Positions 31,301-46,300 of a stretch of DNA of 64,000 nucleotides are shown here, one piece after another. The translations under genes and the position numbers were made by a program. The stretch is from Pycnopodia helianthoides (lineage: Eukaryota; Echinodermata; Asteroidea; Forcipulatida; Asteriidae): positions 9,822,302 through 9,886,301 of the forward strand of contig CM063243.1 in the NCBI GenBank assembly GCA_032158295.1, written 5' to 3'. The notes below the pieces were generated by a model that was not told the DNA's origin, did not search any database, and worked only from the letters and a program-made list of their open reading frames with translations. Numbering within the stretch: position 1 is the first letter of the stretch; every line of letters starts with the position of its first letter.

Positions 31301-34300
31301 AACACTTCAGGCTATTTGAATAATCACAATTTGTCTGATTTTTCCAAAGGGGGGAAACAAATTTTGAAAACAGACTAAAATTTGTTTGTTTGGTTTATTT
31401 CCATTTGCACAACTTGAAAAAAAAATGTATTAATTAGGGTACAAATGGAGGTAACATCCAGAGGAGGTATATCCCTCCTGTAGTGGAGTATCCAGACTGC
31501 TATTGGTTCAAAACTATACTAATTGCATGCGGAAATGCATAATAAAAAAATATATAATATACTATCCCGAATAAAGAACTAAAAAATTATAAAGAAATAA
31601 AAATAAATACAAATATTAATGCCCTGCTGATTTTGAACATGAATGACATGAAAAGTTAGTGCATAGAAAATTGGTATACTTGTCCAAATAAAACTCTTTA
31701 AGATGGGTGAGGAAAAGCTTCCTAGATATACCGGGACATTCATTTCGGAGGCAAACAGGAAGAGAGTTAACAATTTTAGGTAGAATCTTGGTATGGAAGA
31801 AGTTTACCAAACATTTGAATAAAGGAAGGACTTTAAAGGCGCGATACACTTTTGGTAATTTTCAAAGAACAGTATCCTCACTTGGTGTATCCCAACATAT
31901 TCATCAAATAACAAACCTGTGAAAATTTGGGCTCAATTGGTCATCGAAGTTGCAAGAAAATAATGAAAGAAAAAAAAAAACACCCTTGCTGCATAGAAAT
32001 GTGTGCTTTCAAATGCCTGAAAAAGCTTCATGCCTGAAGCCTTTTTTCAGATTCAAATATTTTAGTGAGAAATGACGTCTTTTCTCCCAAACTACATTAC
32101 TTCAGAGGGAGTCGTTTCTCACAATGTTTTATACTATCAGCAGCTCTCAGCTGCTCCTAACCAAGTAAGTTTTTTTTTGGTGATGTATTTCTTGAGAAAC
32201 TACCAAAAGTATCCACTCCCTTTAACACACATCCGTCAACCAATTAAGGCAACATATTTTGGGATGGTAGAACCTATGTATCAACCCACAGATATATCAA
32301 GAAACTGCAACGTCACAACGGGTGTACATGTATTAAGACGTGGAAGGAGGCTCGGAGAATCGGTGCACGAATACTTATGAAGAAAAAGAAATGAACGACC
32401 ACAGAGTCAAGGTGACGTGACACCGGCTGAAGGTGAAACATCTGACAGGTCGACAACAAGTCAGTGAAGCAGAGGAGATTAGATGAAGTCTTGGAGGGGA
32501 AATTGACTGTTTCCGTTATTGAACGGAGGGGGGGAGAGAAAGAAGAGGGTCAGTACTTACGAGTGTCCCCTGAAGGTGTATATGGGTTCAACGTCTTGGG
32601 AGGCGGCCCTGGGGAAAGATAAAACAAAATCAAGCCAAAATTAGACACTCGGGTTATTTTGAACGTTTCTTTTTTATCCCTACGAAAATATCTGTCCAAG
32701 AGAGAGAGAGAGAGACACTTAAGGAAATATTATGAGAATTGATTCGGGGAAACTATTTTATTTAACTATAATAAAACTAAAAATCATGCTAGTATTTTGT
32801 GATGGAAAACCTTGATGTATTTAAAGGTATGATGCATAATTTTCCAAGAGTATGATCATTTCCATCCTCTAGTTTATAATAAGAGCACCGTGCAACCAGC
32901 ACGTGATAGTTTCATCCGATATGGGCAACTCACAGTACAGTCATGACAGTACGGCCTCTAACCCAGGAGAGCTCACTTTTCCCGACGCGCAGTCGCCTAC
33001 AATAAATCACACTCTCATGCGTACTTTCGGACCTTAAAGTGGCCGGCATGAAAGTGAAAAAACATTCGACAGCATCACAAAGAATGCCATCGTATGCCGC
33101 AAACACAGCAGAGAATTACAACAACCTTGCTGCTTATCTGCTTAAAGACCATGAACAAACATAAACAATCGGTAAGGACAGTAGCGAACGACCACAAACT
33201 TTGAACTTTTTTTCCCATGATGCACTGCAAGAAATTGCCTCCCCTAAGCAAAACTATAGGGGGGGGTGCACTGTATTGTGAATCGACCGTATTAAGTTGT
33301 AACGACTACAAGAAAAAAACAGACAAGCGGTTTGTGTGGTTTTTGTTGGTGTACGTCGATGTAAGATTACTCCATTTGTGTTTGGAAACAATTTCCCTGG
33401 TTCTGGTTTTGTCAGCGATTTAGTGCATGTCTACGTTCAGCTTTAGTTCGACTGTGGCAATCGATCTAAGCAACGGTGATTTGATGGATTTTCAAAGGCT
33501 TCTCCCTCACCTTGCACAGTTATTTCAGATGAAAGTACTCATTTGGTGGATTGGTATTAGCATGAAACTTCAAATGAGTGAGCTTTCACATTGAAACGCA
33601 TCAGTTCTGTTTCAATAGACCGATCCATTAAGCTCCGCCCCTTACGTGTTGACCAATCACAACCTTGGCTATACGCCACCGAAAGTCCGACAAAGTCTGA
33701 CACGCTAAAATCCCATTAGAAAAGTAAACATGCGTGCGCGCGTACTTAAAGCGCGCACGTTCATGTCGCGAGTGTGGCATTGAGACGCACATGTGCTGCA
33801 CACGTGTGCAGTGGTGAGGCAACCAATGCTGTTATTGGTCAATATGCTAAAGGGGTGGGGCTTAATGGATCGGTCTATTGATGATGATCAATATTTTGCC
33901 TTTAGCCCTACCCTTTTTCATTTATAACCCTTGAAAAACAAAACCAATGTTTTTTTCAACATGTCTATCCCAAAAGCAAATCGTGGACGTTTCTCTCCGA
34001 AAGGTTTCCCCAAACAGGACCCCAGTTCTGGTACCCCCATCATCAACCCAGTATGACACCCTCCTTATCTGCAGGATGTGTGCAGCTTCCCAAGGATAGC
34101 GGAGCCTCGTTCTCCGGCAGGACGCCCACGGTGTTTACCTCTAATTAAACTCTTCCCTCGGCTGCAGGTGTTAGGAGGGGGAAACCTGCAGCCAGTCCCA
34201 CTCAATTAGCGTGACGCTCGCTGGGAAGAATTCCCATGGCAAGACAAGACACCCCACCCCCCCCCCCCTCCTTTCACATCCGACAGACAGGGATGGCTTA

Positions 34301-37300
34301 ATCACGCAGTGAGTGACAGTAAAACCACAAAGTATAAACCCATAAAAATGCACCCGGTGTTCAAGGGTTTTTCACATTTGAAGCATGCTGTGATTAACTG
34401 TTTCACCACTAGGAGCATAGGCCCTTTTCGAAAAAAAAACAACACTGTTTCGGCCTAGGCTTTGGCTTTATGCTCTTGTCAGCTGTGATGCTAAGCAAAG
34501 TGTGATGTCACACTACAAATCACCATGGTAATACTGACAACTCATCTTAAGATAAGTCCGAGTGCTTTGTGAAATTGAGCCCTGATTATTCATCACCCCG
34601 CTGCAAATTCGGTCAGCCAGCCATTTGCGAGTTATATTTGAATAATGAAGGAAACAATGACGTGCCTCTTCACAAGTGATGGGTTAATTTGCGTTCCTCC
34701 GACGAGAGACACTGTTGTTATGTCAGTTGGTTTTGCGTAAGAGAAGGTGAACACCCATACACAACTCTGAATGAATGTGTACGGCACAAAAGTAGCAAGC
34801 TTTTGCCCTGGAGGTTGCTGTACAAAAAGCTTGCCCTGACCCATGTGACGTAGCTACAGCGTCTTTAGTCTGGGGGAAATCCCAACTGAGAGTTCACTTG
34901 TGGCAAGTCAAGTCTTTGTACCAGACATTATTCAAATTCTAACTGGTTGATTGTAATGTACCAAATTGTACCAAGTTGTTCAGCAAAGGCCATCATAACA
35001 TAGTCCTATTAACCGAAACATCCTGTTGTGTTAGTGCAAAATGAATGTCGCAACTAAAGTAGCCCCTGCACAACAGCCAGGTTTGAAACTGCAGTAATGT
35101 CACATCTTGCTAAAAAAACACTATCCTCAGCATAAAGTTTTTGCACGGAGCCCCTCTTGTGCAAGATACAACAGTGTTTTAAATCACCAAGCTGTTGCAC
35201 CGACGAACGATATAACACACACAAAATGGCTATCAGTAGTGGGGAAAGATTTACTTTTTAGCTGGGACCGTCTTCTGTAGATTCCACAGCTTGAGTGTGT
35301 GGTCTTCCGAGCCTGTGATGAGAACCGTCTCCACGGGGTGAAACGCAAGCGTCCGTACCCCATCAAAGTGACTCCGCAATGTATACTTGGGATTCCAGGT
35401 TTTCCTGAAGGTTTCTTTGTTGGCAGTTATCTGGAGAGAGATAGATAATTATTAATAACTGGTTCTATATAGTGCATTTTTTTCCAATATTGTATCAATG
35501 CGCTTTACATTCTTGCCATGGTCATTGGGCCAATAGCATTCCTGTAATCTGTCTCAGCTCCCTGGGGAGTATACAGCCCTGGGCTGCCGTGGCACTCCAA
35601 AGGCTTTTTTAAACACAATTTCAACCTCTACCTTCGCAGATACCCATTTTATACCCCTGGGTGAAGAGAAGCAATTATAGTAAAACATCTTGCTCAAGGC
35701 CACAAGTGTCATGACCGGGATTCGGACCCACACGCCAATGACTCAAAAAACCAAAACTTAAATCCGATGCTCTAAACCGCTTGGCCAAGACACACAATGA
35801 GCTAGATCAACAAAATCTGAAACCTTCTGAAAGAGTTGTATGCAAAGTATATTTCTGTGTAGCCTTTACCGTCTGTGCATTGTTACCATCCCGGCTCGAG
35901 CTCTCATCTCAGCCTCCAGTTTGACTGAAGCTCCAGCATCAATCATTCATCCCTTCTTATAAAGTGCTTCATCTCTGACTGTCGGGCATTTCAGAGCAAA
36001 CGCACACCAACCCTCAGAAATCTGAGAAACCATTCATGCACGAATCGCTTCTCAGACTCAAATGTTTTATCCGAACCATATTACTTTGAACAGAATCCTT
36101 TCTCGAAATAGTGAATACTATCAACAGCTGCAGTGATACTCAGCAAGTAAGGTTTTTAGGTAATTCATTTTGGGAGTATTTACCAAAGTGTGACCCTATC
36201 TCTAAAAACCGTACAGATGAATATCAAGCGATAAATATCGGCCTCAACTACAAGCCATTAGAAGCATTGTGACTAATTAAGCTCACACTTATCACAAAGT
36301 TTGAAGGAAACAACAAGCCAGGAAAACAGGGACGGGAGAGGGGGAAATTAAAAAAAAAAAGGAGCAAGAAGTGCACATAAGAAATTGAAAACAGGAGTTT
36401 TAAGTCACTCCAGTAAAGGCCTATTTATTGTTACTCTATGGATGAACTATTTGCAGGAGGTCATCATGCTGACCTAATTGAATGTCACAGGTCAAACACC
36501 CCAGTTAATTTGCTTTTTTTTTTTTTATGAATACTCTAACTGAGAGATCATTAACTTCAGCTACTGTTTGCTTCAACCCCTCGTCATTTTGGAGCGGGGG
36601 GGGGGGCGTTCAGAACAGCTCATTGGATCAAGAACCAATTTATTAAAGAATCCACAGCTTCCTTTGTCACCTCCCACAACCTGTTGATAGAAGTGTGGTT
36701 TTGCGGTGGAGATAGTACAGACCGCTTTTATAAGCTCACCCAAAGCCTTAGGGATGATCATCGGCAAATACCAAAGCCAGCTGTACTACAAAAAAAAAAA
36801 GAGCCGTGCGGATGAACAAACAGCCCAAGCTGAAAGCCGTCAAGAGTATTCCCACTCAATTGAAATTTAAAAGATTCACAATCTCTCCCCTACATGACAC
36901 AAGAGGCTGTTAACCCTCCCACTGTCTGACCCGTCAATATAATCCACTGCCGTTTTGAATGGCAGATAAACTGTGCCAGCCCGCAATATGATATCATGTG
37001 GTGACAGTATTGACACACACATGACAGGCAGCACACAAATTTACACAGATAGTTTGGTGTACAGTGATGCCACCATTGGTCAACTCATTGAAATTTTTTA
37101 CTAAAAGTAGCAGAATAAAGAGAAGCAAAATTAACATCACTGTTAAAGCAACCTTGATTTGTACACACCTGCACCTGCACAAGTGTTTATTTTGACTCAG
37201 TAAATCAAAATAATGTTATGCACAACAATTCTTCATAACAAATGGCAGCATTTTAGACAGATATATTCTTTCAAGACCATAGGCTGTGCAAGTCTTGTGC

Positions 37301-40300
37301 GAATTTGTACGCAAGACATAAGGGAACCCATAGTTCCCCAAAATGTTCAAAAACGCATGGCTTGCACAGTCCATTAGTTGATAACACATAAGCAATCAGA
37401 ATTAAGATGTGGTGTGTCGTGGCCGAGCGGTCTAGTTCACCAGAGTCAAGCTCTGGTGTTGTCAGCAGCAGAGTGTGGGTTCGAATCCCGGTCATGACAC
37501 TTGTGCCCTTGAGCAAGGCACTTTGTAAAAAGTTGGGAAGGTAGTGCATTCTGCTGTACCAGCCAGGCCTCCTAGTGGATGATACCCATCCTTACGGACT
37601 GTGAAGGGGGTAACCCTGTTTCAGCCCCAGGAGTAGGTGGCAACGTGCCCCTGGTGACAGTTGATTTGGGTCGACAGCCCAAATCAGTTAAGTGTAGCCC
37701 TCACCTTGAAGTGGCTGTCCGGCCTAGTGAGTTAGACGTTATTTCATTTATAAAAAAAAACAACAAAAAAAAAACAAAAAAAAAAAAAAAAACAAACACA
37801 CATAAATTGAATCTATTAGATTGGTCATACTTACATCATAGCTAAGCGCATCTGCCTCGTTGGAGACAGTGAGACCTGCCAGCTCACCGAGGCCAAGGGC
37901 AGCTTCTATCGACTCCTCATCACCTATACCAATCATAGGGCGTCGCCCTCCCATCCCTAGAGCCCCATGCATATCCTCTGTTGAGAAAATAAAGAAGTCG
38001 ACATCGTGTCACTGGACTTGAATTTTCAAGAGGACCTCCTCTTGAGAGGGATTACCTCGAGGGGATGCGACTGGTGGAGTGCCGACCATTAATCTGGTTC
38101 AAATCCCACTCTAGTCAAGTTTTCTTTGTGGTTTATTACTTGGCATTTGAGATAATAAAAAAAGTCCCATTCCTTAAGGTGATCCCTTGGCTGCCGCTTC
38201 CCAGGTTGTATCGCAAACTTGGGTGTGATCCCTGGCTACACTTACAGGTAGAATGGCTTCCGACTTGCACCCCCTGAACAAAGATTTAACAAGACAGGGA
38301 GACCGCCAACAAAAGGGCTAGATGGCTCAGTTGGTAGAGCACCGGCACATTAACCCGGAGGTCACAGGTTCAAATCCAGCTCTAATTTGTCTTTGTTTAA
38401 CACAAAATTAATGTTTAATCTTCAATCAAAGAAACTTCTTAGCATGGAAAATCCTTGCAAAAAAAAAAGAGTTTACCCTGGAAAAATGTCCTGCTTTTGT
38501 ACATTGGCAGTGACAGGTTACCGCTAATTTTCACTCAGCAAATAAATTTGCCAAGCTTCTTTTTTTTGCTAAACTACTTTATGAAATTAGGCCCCATTAA
38601 GCCAATGTGTGCAAAGACCAGTACAATTTGCACATCAATTTGCCCCAAAACAAAGTATTTTTAGAGAAAAGACATAATTATTCTTGAACTTTTATTGTTG
38701 GGCAGAAAACAAAATTCATAAAAAAAAAACCACTTACATTATCCGATATGCACATAACATCCTTTTATCAAACTATCTAGAATTCTAGTGAAACAAAAAA
38801 ATGATGCCATATAAAGACATTGCATCTCTCACTCCAACTTCCATTTATTTGTTCCCCAATTCCAGACAGTTTTTCTTCAATCGTTTAAGGCATCACCAAC
38901 CTCCTTTTAGAGAAACAAGGATTTAAGACCTTTCAATATGTTAAAGGTATTGTACAATTTTGGTAACAGCTCAAAATCAGTGTCCACATTTTGTGTGATT
39001 AAACATATGCATGAACAAACAAGCCCGTGAAAGTTTGAGCTCAATTGGTCATCGAGGTCACGAGAAAATAGTGAAAAGAGATCTTAAGTGTTTTCTGTTT
39101 TTTCAAATTATCGCGCGCGATAACTACTATTGTTTTACTCGTTTCTCAGAAACGATAGCATTTTAGGCAGAAATATTTTAAGGAACCCTTTCTACCATGA
39201 CTTACTTTAAATCATGTAAGTTATGTGTGAATCTATGAACATTGTGTTTTTCGATCTTACCAATAGTGTACAGACCTTTAACTGCAATTCTTATTTGAGT
39301 TTGTGAGAAGTAATAGTGAAGGACTTGTCCACCAGAAACACGTTTGTGATCAACCTAAAAGCCTGGTTCATACTTCAGGTGAATTGCAAAAACAAAGCGT
39401 CACACGGAGCGTGCGTGATTGTTTGCATCGTGTAATTCCCTTCGCATTCGCTTTCGTGTGGAGTCTGAACTGCGCTCTGTGCAGGCTTCAGACTGGCTCA
39501 ATGAAGAAGGAAAAATCCTTGCGTAAACACTTTGAAAATAAATCCTTTAATATCACTTTAATTGCAAGCTTATAAAACTGTCCGACGCATTTTCGAAAAA
39601 AGGGATTGTGTTTCCTTAAATAAAACAAATCATTCGATTTTTGGCTCGGAGCAATCAGTTCCAGGAATGAATTTATTTTACATGCATATTTATGACTTTC
39701 CCTCTGGGTCTAGGGAAAAAATGACTGGCACAAAAAAAAAAAAAAAAAAGTTTCCTTGATCCAAAAAGCAAAAAAAAAATAATAATAATTTTTTGTCCTC
39801 TCTGCCGATTGTAAGAAAACCCCGTATTTTGTGGGCATTTAATGCAAGGTACCCCCCATGCATATACACAGTTACAACATCTTCACGTTGCAGTGCTGTG
39901 TATTACAGCTCAGATGTGATTGGGTGGGTGGTCCTAAATTAGTTATCAAAGTTTAAATTGAAGGAAATGTGGGGCTTTGACAGAGGAAATAGTTGAGTGT
40001 CTAAAAAGGTGACTCATTGCCTAGAGTGGGTACGTTCTCAGTAATTGTACAATAAAAGGCCGCTTGTTTACAATAGGGCATTAAGTATTTAAGCTAATAC
40101 AGACTTCCTTTAATCTTGCCAAACATAAAGTGTACATTTCAGTTTAAACCAAAATATTTTGGTGTGAAATTTAAACAATTTGAAAAATGTTTATCAGTTT
40201 TTGGCAATGTATGGGCCAGTAACTCCTTCTGATTTAAACAGATTGTATAAAAAAAAAATGTTTTTACACGTTCATGTTGTAAATATGAAATATTAAAATA

Positions 40301-43300
40301 TTTCACATTTTAGTGCCTTGATTAATTCTACCTGTTTGAGTCTATCATGATAGTGATCCCGAAGTGAAATCTGGCTTTTCCATTTCACTCAGCTTCGCCT
40401 TTAAATGGAATTGTCTAGATCTCACCTTCACACTATACTCTATGAAAAATGCACTCATATGCATCCAATATTCGTATAGTATGTATGGATGTACATGTGT
40501 GTAACACAAACCATGGCTACACCATTGTTAAAATGCATCATTCAGATCTCTTTGCAGGTCTGGTGTTCAAACAGTAAAGCACGTTTGAAAAAAAGCTGTT
40601 GGAAAAAGCTTGATAACTTATGTACTATAAGCTTCATATAAAGTTTGACATCAATGGGAGCATTTGGAACACTAGGTGGCAGCAGACATACAAGGACAAT
40701 TTCCACTGTTCACGTAGCTCTGGGCATGCGCACATTTGCGAGAACGATGATTTGACCAGGTGAGACTGCCACCACCCAGGTTTACATCAAAGTACTCATC
40801 GTCGTTCACATAGGACACCGAACAATGCAAAGGACTGAATCAGAGCTGCCAACATTTGCATCTTCAACCAGGAGATTTTGTGCAACGATCAAGAAGATAT
40901 TAGAATTACATTCAACATAACAGGGAAAAAAGTTTCCATAATCCAGGGAAATTTTCATTTAGTCATCAGACATGGAAATATTGGTTTATTTTCAGAGAAC
41001 TTTGTGCATATAAGTGTTGACATTGAAAGGTCACATGGTAATAGAAAACTGAGTAGCAACTGTACATTTTGGTAGCATCTTCTATGCTTTAACCCTCCTA
41101 CTGTCATGACCTTGGCAACATTTTCCCGTGAGTTGACCAACCATTTGAAACCATTCGACTGCCAAGGTTGTGTACGGTGGCACAACTGTGCACGAACTAA
41201 ACTGTGTACATGCATTCCCTCATGGTATCATATGCAGGCTGGCATAGTTATCTATCATTCAAAACCACAGTGAATGGTATTGAATGGTCAGACAGCAAGA
41301 GGGTTAAGAGTGAGAAAGCACACAAGCTTCAACACAAGTTTTTAAATCGTGAAATCACGCTCAGTTTAAGATTCTGGACAACACCTACCTCCTTCATCCG
41401 TCATGTCGATGTCAGTTCCGCGAGAACGCGCTAGCATGGCGTTGTGCGATGGAGGGGGAGACGACTCCTCTTCCCCACCCAGGTTGGCCAACATGGCCTG
41501 TAGTGCTGTTTTCTTGGGACCTGGTGGTAGGGTGGGGCAAGATCATTCAATTCTATCTCTTAGTACACACAGCATTAGATTTTAAGGCTTATTTACATAT
41601 ATCAAGAACGTGGGTGTCAGAAGGTGCAAAGATTACAGTGCAGCAAAAGCGTTGTGAATAAGCTGAAGGTTTTTTTTTGGGCCGTAGAGCTTTTAACAAA
41701 AACCTCAATCGCTATGTGTGAAACAGCCCACAATTCAATGTCTCGCTAAATTGCTTCTTGTTAGACATGATTCATAATGTATTCAGAAGTCTGTAAAAAA
41801 AAAAAAATAGTAGTTTCCCGTTTTGATTTTTTTGTCAATTGCTTATAAGGACTAGAGTAAATCAGGAAGTACTTTGGAAATTCACGTACAGGTTCAGTTG
41901 AGAAGAAAAAGCACAAACAACATATTTTATTGAGAACAAGGGCTGACCTACATAGACATTTAAGGCTATTTAAGCATATTTTTGTGTGTAGGTTTTTTTT
42001 TTTTTTCTTTTCCCTCCAGCCTTGAAAAACTGAAAATAATCCAGCAAAAACACCTCATGTAACCAGGCAGGTGCATTCCTATGAATCGGGCGGCTCTGAG
42101 GATCTCTTCATTTCCTCTGTTAAACCAAGCGCTTTCCATAGTTTGCACCATTTAAAGATGGACAGGTATCTTTTCGATTGGAGGGAGGAGGGGAGATTTA
42201 TAAAATAATGAAGTGATGAAATCATGCAGGTGATAATTTACAGTCAAAAGTAATTCGGGTCTCACTGAAGTGGGGATTCATACACACTGACAAAGTATAG
42301 GGCAGTGGGGTTTTATATTTATTTGCTTGAAGTACAGTATAATCCGAGCATCTTGGTGCAACAAACAAAGTGGGCTGGGTGAGATATGTTAACATCTTGA
42401 AGTGGATGACTTCTACTTTGAAGGCTTTTGTAATGAAGATGCAAACAGTTGGGTGCCCAGAAAGAGGATGTATTGCAACAAAAGTTTTTTAATGGTAAAA
42501 GGAGCGTAAGCAATTAATGTTAAAAACTGTGTTTCAAGAAAACTGAGAGTGAAAGTTTGATCGGATTTCTGCCAATCATAATATTAGTCATTAAAGGTAG
42601 GTTAAATTATGCGTGGGAATTAGAAAACATATCTTTTAGATATTTCTAGCCACAAACATGTAACATTAATGACATCATGTTTTTTGCCAGGAGCAATTTT
42701 AATGCTCACCTCCTTCAACTAGGGATAAAGAAGGTACTTTGTGGGCCTAGAAGAAGGCATAGAGCTCTACGCCCTTCTTCACAAGACGAAATTTAAAAAA
42801 AAAACAAAAAAAAAACACACACAACTTTTTGACCCCTTACATATTGCCCCCATCACTGATCAACAATGAAAAAACGCACACTTGTTTACGTGCCACGCAC
42901 AACTATCAGCCAATAAGAGGCTTTCCTTTCACCTCATTGAGCTTGTGCAGGAGTCTATTGTACAAAATTTGTGTAGTTATCCGGGTGGGTACTCTTTTTC
43001 ACAGAGGTAGTTTAACATTGGGTTGTGTACCACGTAGATTCACAGTTTATGGAGGGAAAACAAAACACACACACATACTGGTATGCAATGTTTTCAAAAC
43101 AACTTCATGTGGCCATCTTGGTTTGTTCTTCGATTCACAAGCAGTGATGAGGCATGCTTTGATTACGATTACCAGACGGTGAAATGTTACATGGTTTGCT
43201 ACAATGAGGTGATGGCAGCGAACAACAACAGCAGCAACACCGACAGTAACAGAAAACTACAGGGCCTAGCTGCAAATCTGCTAAAGAGAGCATTCACGCT

Positions 43301-46300
43301 TACCGGAAATTAATACGCAAAAGTACGTGTAAATAGCGCATTGTTTGTGACTGGCTCCTAAGTTCTAGCTTTGTTTTGCTAAGCAATATTTTCTGCTTAA
43401 CAGGGATGATGGCGACTCCCACACAGTGGCCAGCATTATTTTGTGCTGAATTGAGATGAATGGATATACACAACTTTTAAAGAGCTGGGCTGGTTTGTAA
43501 CCCTGACTCCCTACACCTCCCTACTGTGTCTTTGGCTACAGACCCTCCTGAATCCTCAATCAGCCTCCAGTCTAGACCAACTTAACACCAAATGTTTGGA
43601 CTCTGACAGGATTGGTTTGCCTGGCCCCAGGGAAAAAAGTAGATGGTTTGTACTGGACTACAAGAAGATTTGAAGGTTTCAGGAGTTTTGAGAAAATCCT
43701 GAAATCTTGAATAAGCCTGGAATCACACAGAGGTCACGACCTCTATTGACACTTGGCATCGCCTTGGTGCCCCTTCAAAATACTTCAGATGGAAGTGCAA
43801 TATGAAAATGGCCTTCTTTCCACTTCAAAAGATGAGATTCCAGGCCTGCTTACTGGGCCCAATTTCATAGCGCTGCTTAACGGTAAGCAAATTTTCACGC
43901 TAACTTTAGCCGAAAAATTTCCTTAAGCATAAGCGTATTTCACAGGTTAGCAAGAAAATATGGCGGTCATCTGGCGCGTTCACCATGTATTTGCATTGTT
44001 ACGTCATTCATTTCCGTCCAGTAAGCACCGGGAGGTTAGCATGCCTTATTCGTTGGCTTACGATTAGCAGCGCTATGAAATAGAAATCGTGCATTAAGCA
44101 CAGAATCGGCCGTTGAGCAGCTCTATGAAATTGGGCCCAGATAACAGCATTTTTCCTAAACGATATTCTGCTTGCGGTGAGCCACATGCAAATACATGTA
44201 AAGTGCGCAGCGAAGTTTGCCAGAATCTGAAAATATTTTTTTCTGAACGACGTTCTGCTTCTAATGAGCCACACGCATTTACATGTCCACTTTACGATGA
44301 AGTCTGCCCCGCAGTGACAATAGCTTTGTAGCCACCCAGTGATGACCCAAAAGACATGAAAGACGTCTCCGAGTTGGGTGAACAATGTTGAGAAACGCCA
44401 ACAAAACATGACCCACATGATGGGGAAAAGTACAAAATGTGACGCACAGCGTTTATAGCAGTATGCAAGGAATGTTCGTCTTTTTCACCACGACCATTTC
44501 CTTGAACACTCAAGCTGCTTCAGCTGGTGTGAACAGCGCCCTCACAGACTAACAACACATGCACTGACTAATAACTAGACAAGGGCCCAATTTCACAGCG
44601 CTGCTTCAAGCAGAAAATATTGCTCGACAATTTTTTTCTGCTGAGCGAAAATAAGCAGGAAACCAGTCGCACATGGTACATGCGAGTGGTTTGGCCGGTA
44701 ACCTTATTCTCTATGTTTGCGTGGCGCTACTTTTTGTGCTCAAAAGCAGCTCTATGAAACTGGGCACTGACAGCTACAAATTTAACAATGTACACATGAT
44801 ATGGGGAATGAAATTACAATGACAGTGTTTAGGACACTTTGATTAAAAGCCCAAGAAACCAAATATCGGTGACACAAAACCACGAAAACCTGACTTAAAC
44901 GAAACACAGCTAGCATCTAAAGAGCGGCTTTTTAACGGGCACAAACAGCAAGATGAATATGGAAGTTAGTTCAAAGCAAGAACTTCAAAAAATTGTCCCA
45001 GCAATCTTTGGTGAAAAAAAAATAAGAAATAAAAATGATGGAACTTCAGAAGGGCAGTATTGTTTTTTTTAAGCATATATTTATGCGAGTAAAATGAGGT
45101 TTGTCACTCAGGCAGATGAGTACAACGATGTTTGTCACTCACGCACAGTGAGTACAACATGTTTGTCACTCTGGCAGAGTGACAATGTTTGTCACTCAGG
45201 CAGAGTGAGTACAACGTGTTTGTCACTCAGGCAGAGTGAGTACAACGATGTTTTGTCACTCAGGCAGAGTGAGTACAACGATGTTAGTCACTCAGGCAGA
45301 GTGAGTACAACGTGGTTTGTCACTCACGCAGAGTGAATGAATACAACGTGGTTTGTCACTCACGCAGAGCCATCAGGGACTTACGTTGGATAAATTTCTT
45401 GTCCTTGCGTGATTTTTTGTACTCCTCTTTGAGCTTACTGATGGTGTTGGCATCCACCCCCCACTCCTCACCCGTTGGAGACAAGTCAGACTTTTTGTCT
45501 GTGGATGGCAAGCATAAAGAATTAAACACCACCATCACTTGACTTTCTTGCAGAACAAAATTGAAGGAATTTGTGGTTTGTAGGATTACAAATTCGGCAC
45601 TGATATGGATAAATTTTCAAGAATTTCTTTACAGTTTGTTATCCTCTATTTTCTTTAAAATGCAAATTCAAGTTACGATGTTCTAGTTATTCAAAGAAGT
45701 TTCAAGAATTTTGTGCGTGTACCAAGATGTTTCTTTTTTAAAAGACAAACTGTGATTGGGATAATGTTGACTACATGTTCCTCAAACAAGACACTTTCTG
45801 AACTAGCTGAACGCTGTGCAAAAGGCTTATCAATATAAGTTTATCCTTGATCCTAAGAACAAATCTAGAAACCAGGTTCCGGTGTAGTGTATGACTTGTA
45901 AGAGATTTGTGGCGGCAGAATTCCAAGATGAACCCATCACTCATGAAAACCGCATACACGCTCACATTTACGCATGTCATAGAGAATCAGAGACTTCCAT
46001 TGTTGGTGTAAAGTTTTGCACATCTGGTCACTCTAGAAAGTATATAATAGATGCAAGGCAGCTAGTACACCAACTCAAGGATTAATGATGATTAGGAACA
46101 GAGTGTACAGATCCTATCACACCCTCTTTGTGTGGCTTGAGATTGGAGAACCCTGCCCGAAACTCACACTGGGCTCGTAAAATCTTGAAACTCAGACAGG
46201 AATAAATCCACCCACGTTGGAGAGTAGGGTAAGCACCTTGGGCAGGGGGGAAAAAAGCACCGAGGGTGTTCACCCTCACCCCTAAAAACGAGGCATCCCT

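Larger units (their letters stand above)
35431..37834. other. STRN intron 10
   Basis: It holds SINE-like sequence at 35476-35795 and 37413-37735. A fragment of the TTAAAGG family lies near 36020-36200. There is also a G run at 36597-36606. Confidence 0.55.
37978..41388. other. STRN intron 9
   Basis: tRNA-like repeats lie at 38051-38125 and 38317-38390 and a MITE at 38941-39281. Degenerate family A ends lie near 38517-38594. The AGTGAAATCTGGCTTTTCC word at 40365 recurs at 30375. Otherwise unassigned. Confidence 0.55.
41521..45384. other. STRN intron 8
   Basis: It holds MITE family A copies 8 and 9, a dispersed repeat at 43712-43851 and the tandem repeat at 45101-45374. The remainder is unassigned. 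Confidence 0.6.

Noticed and set aside
38317..38390. Possible tRNA gene
   Set aside because: D and T arms look right, but the base before the anticodon is C, the anticodon stem has a mismatch, and a broken relative with the same downstream sequence lies at 38051. Treated as a tRNA-like repeat.
45094..45336. 80-codon plus-strand ORF with repeated CLSLWQS-like residues
   Set aside because: It is simply the tandem repeat 45101-45374 read in frame, antisense to the STRN intron.
45891..46085. 64-codon plus-strand ORF (ends RKYIIDARQLVHQLKD) in STRN intron 7
   Set aside because: The composition is protein-like, but there are no splice sites, homology or context. Not enough to call a gene.
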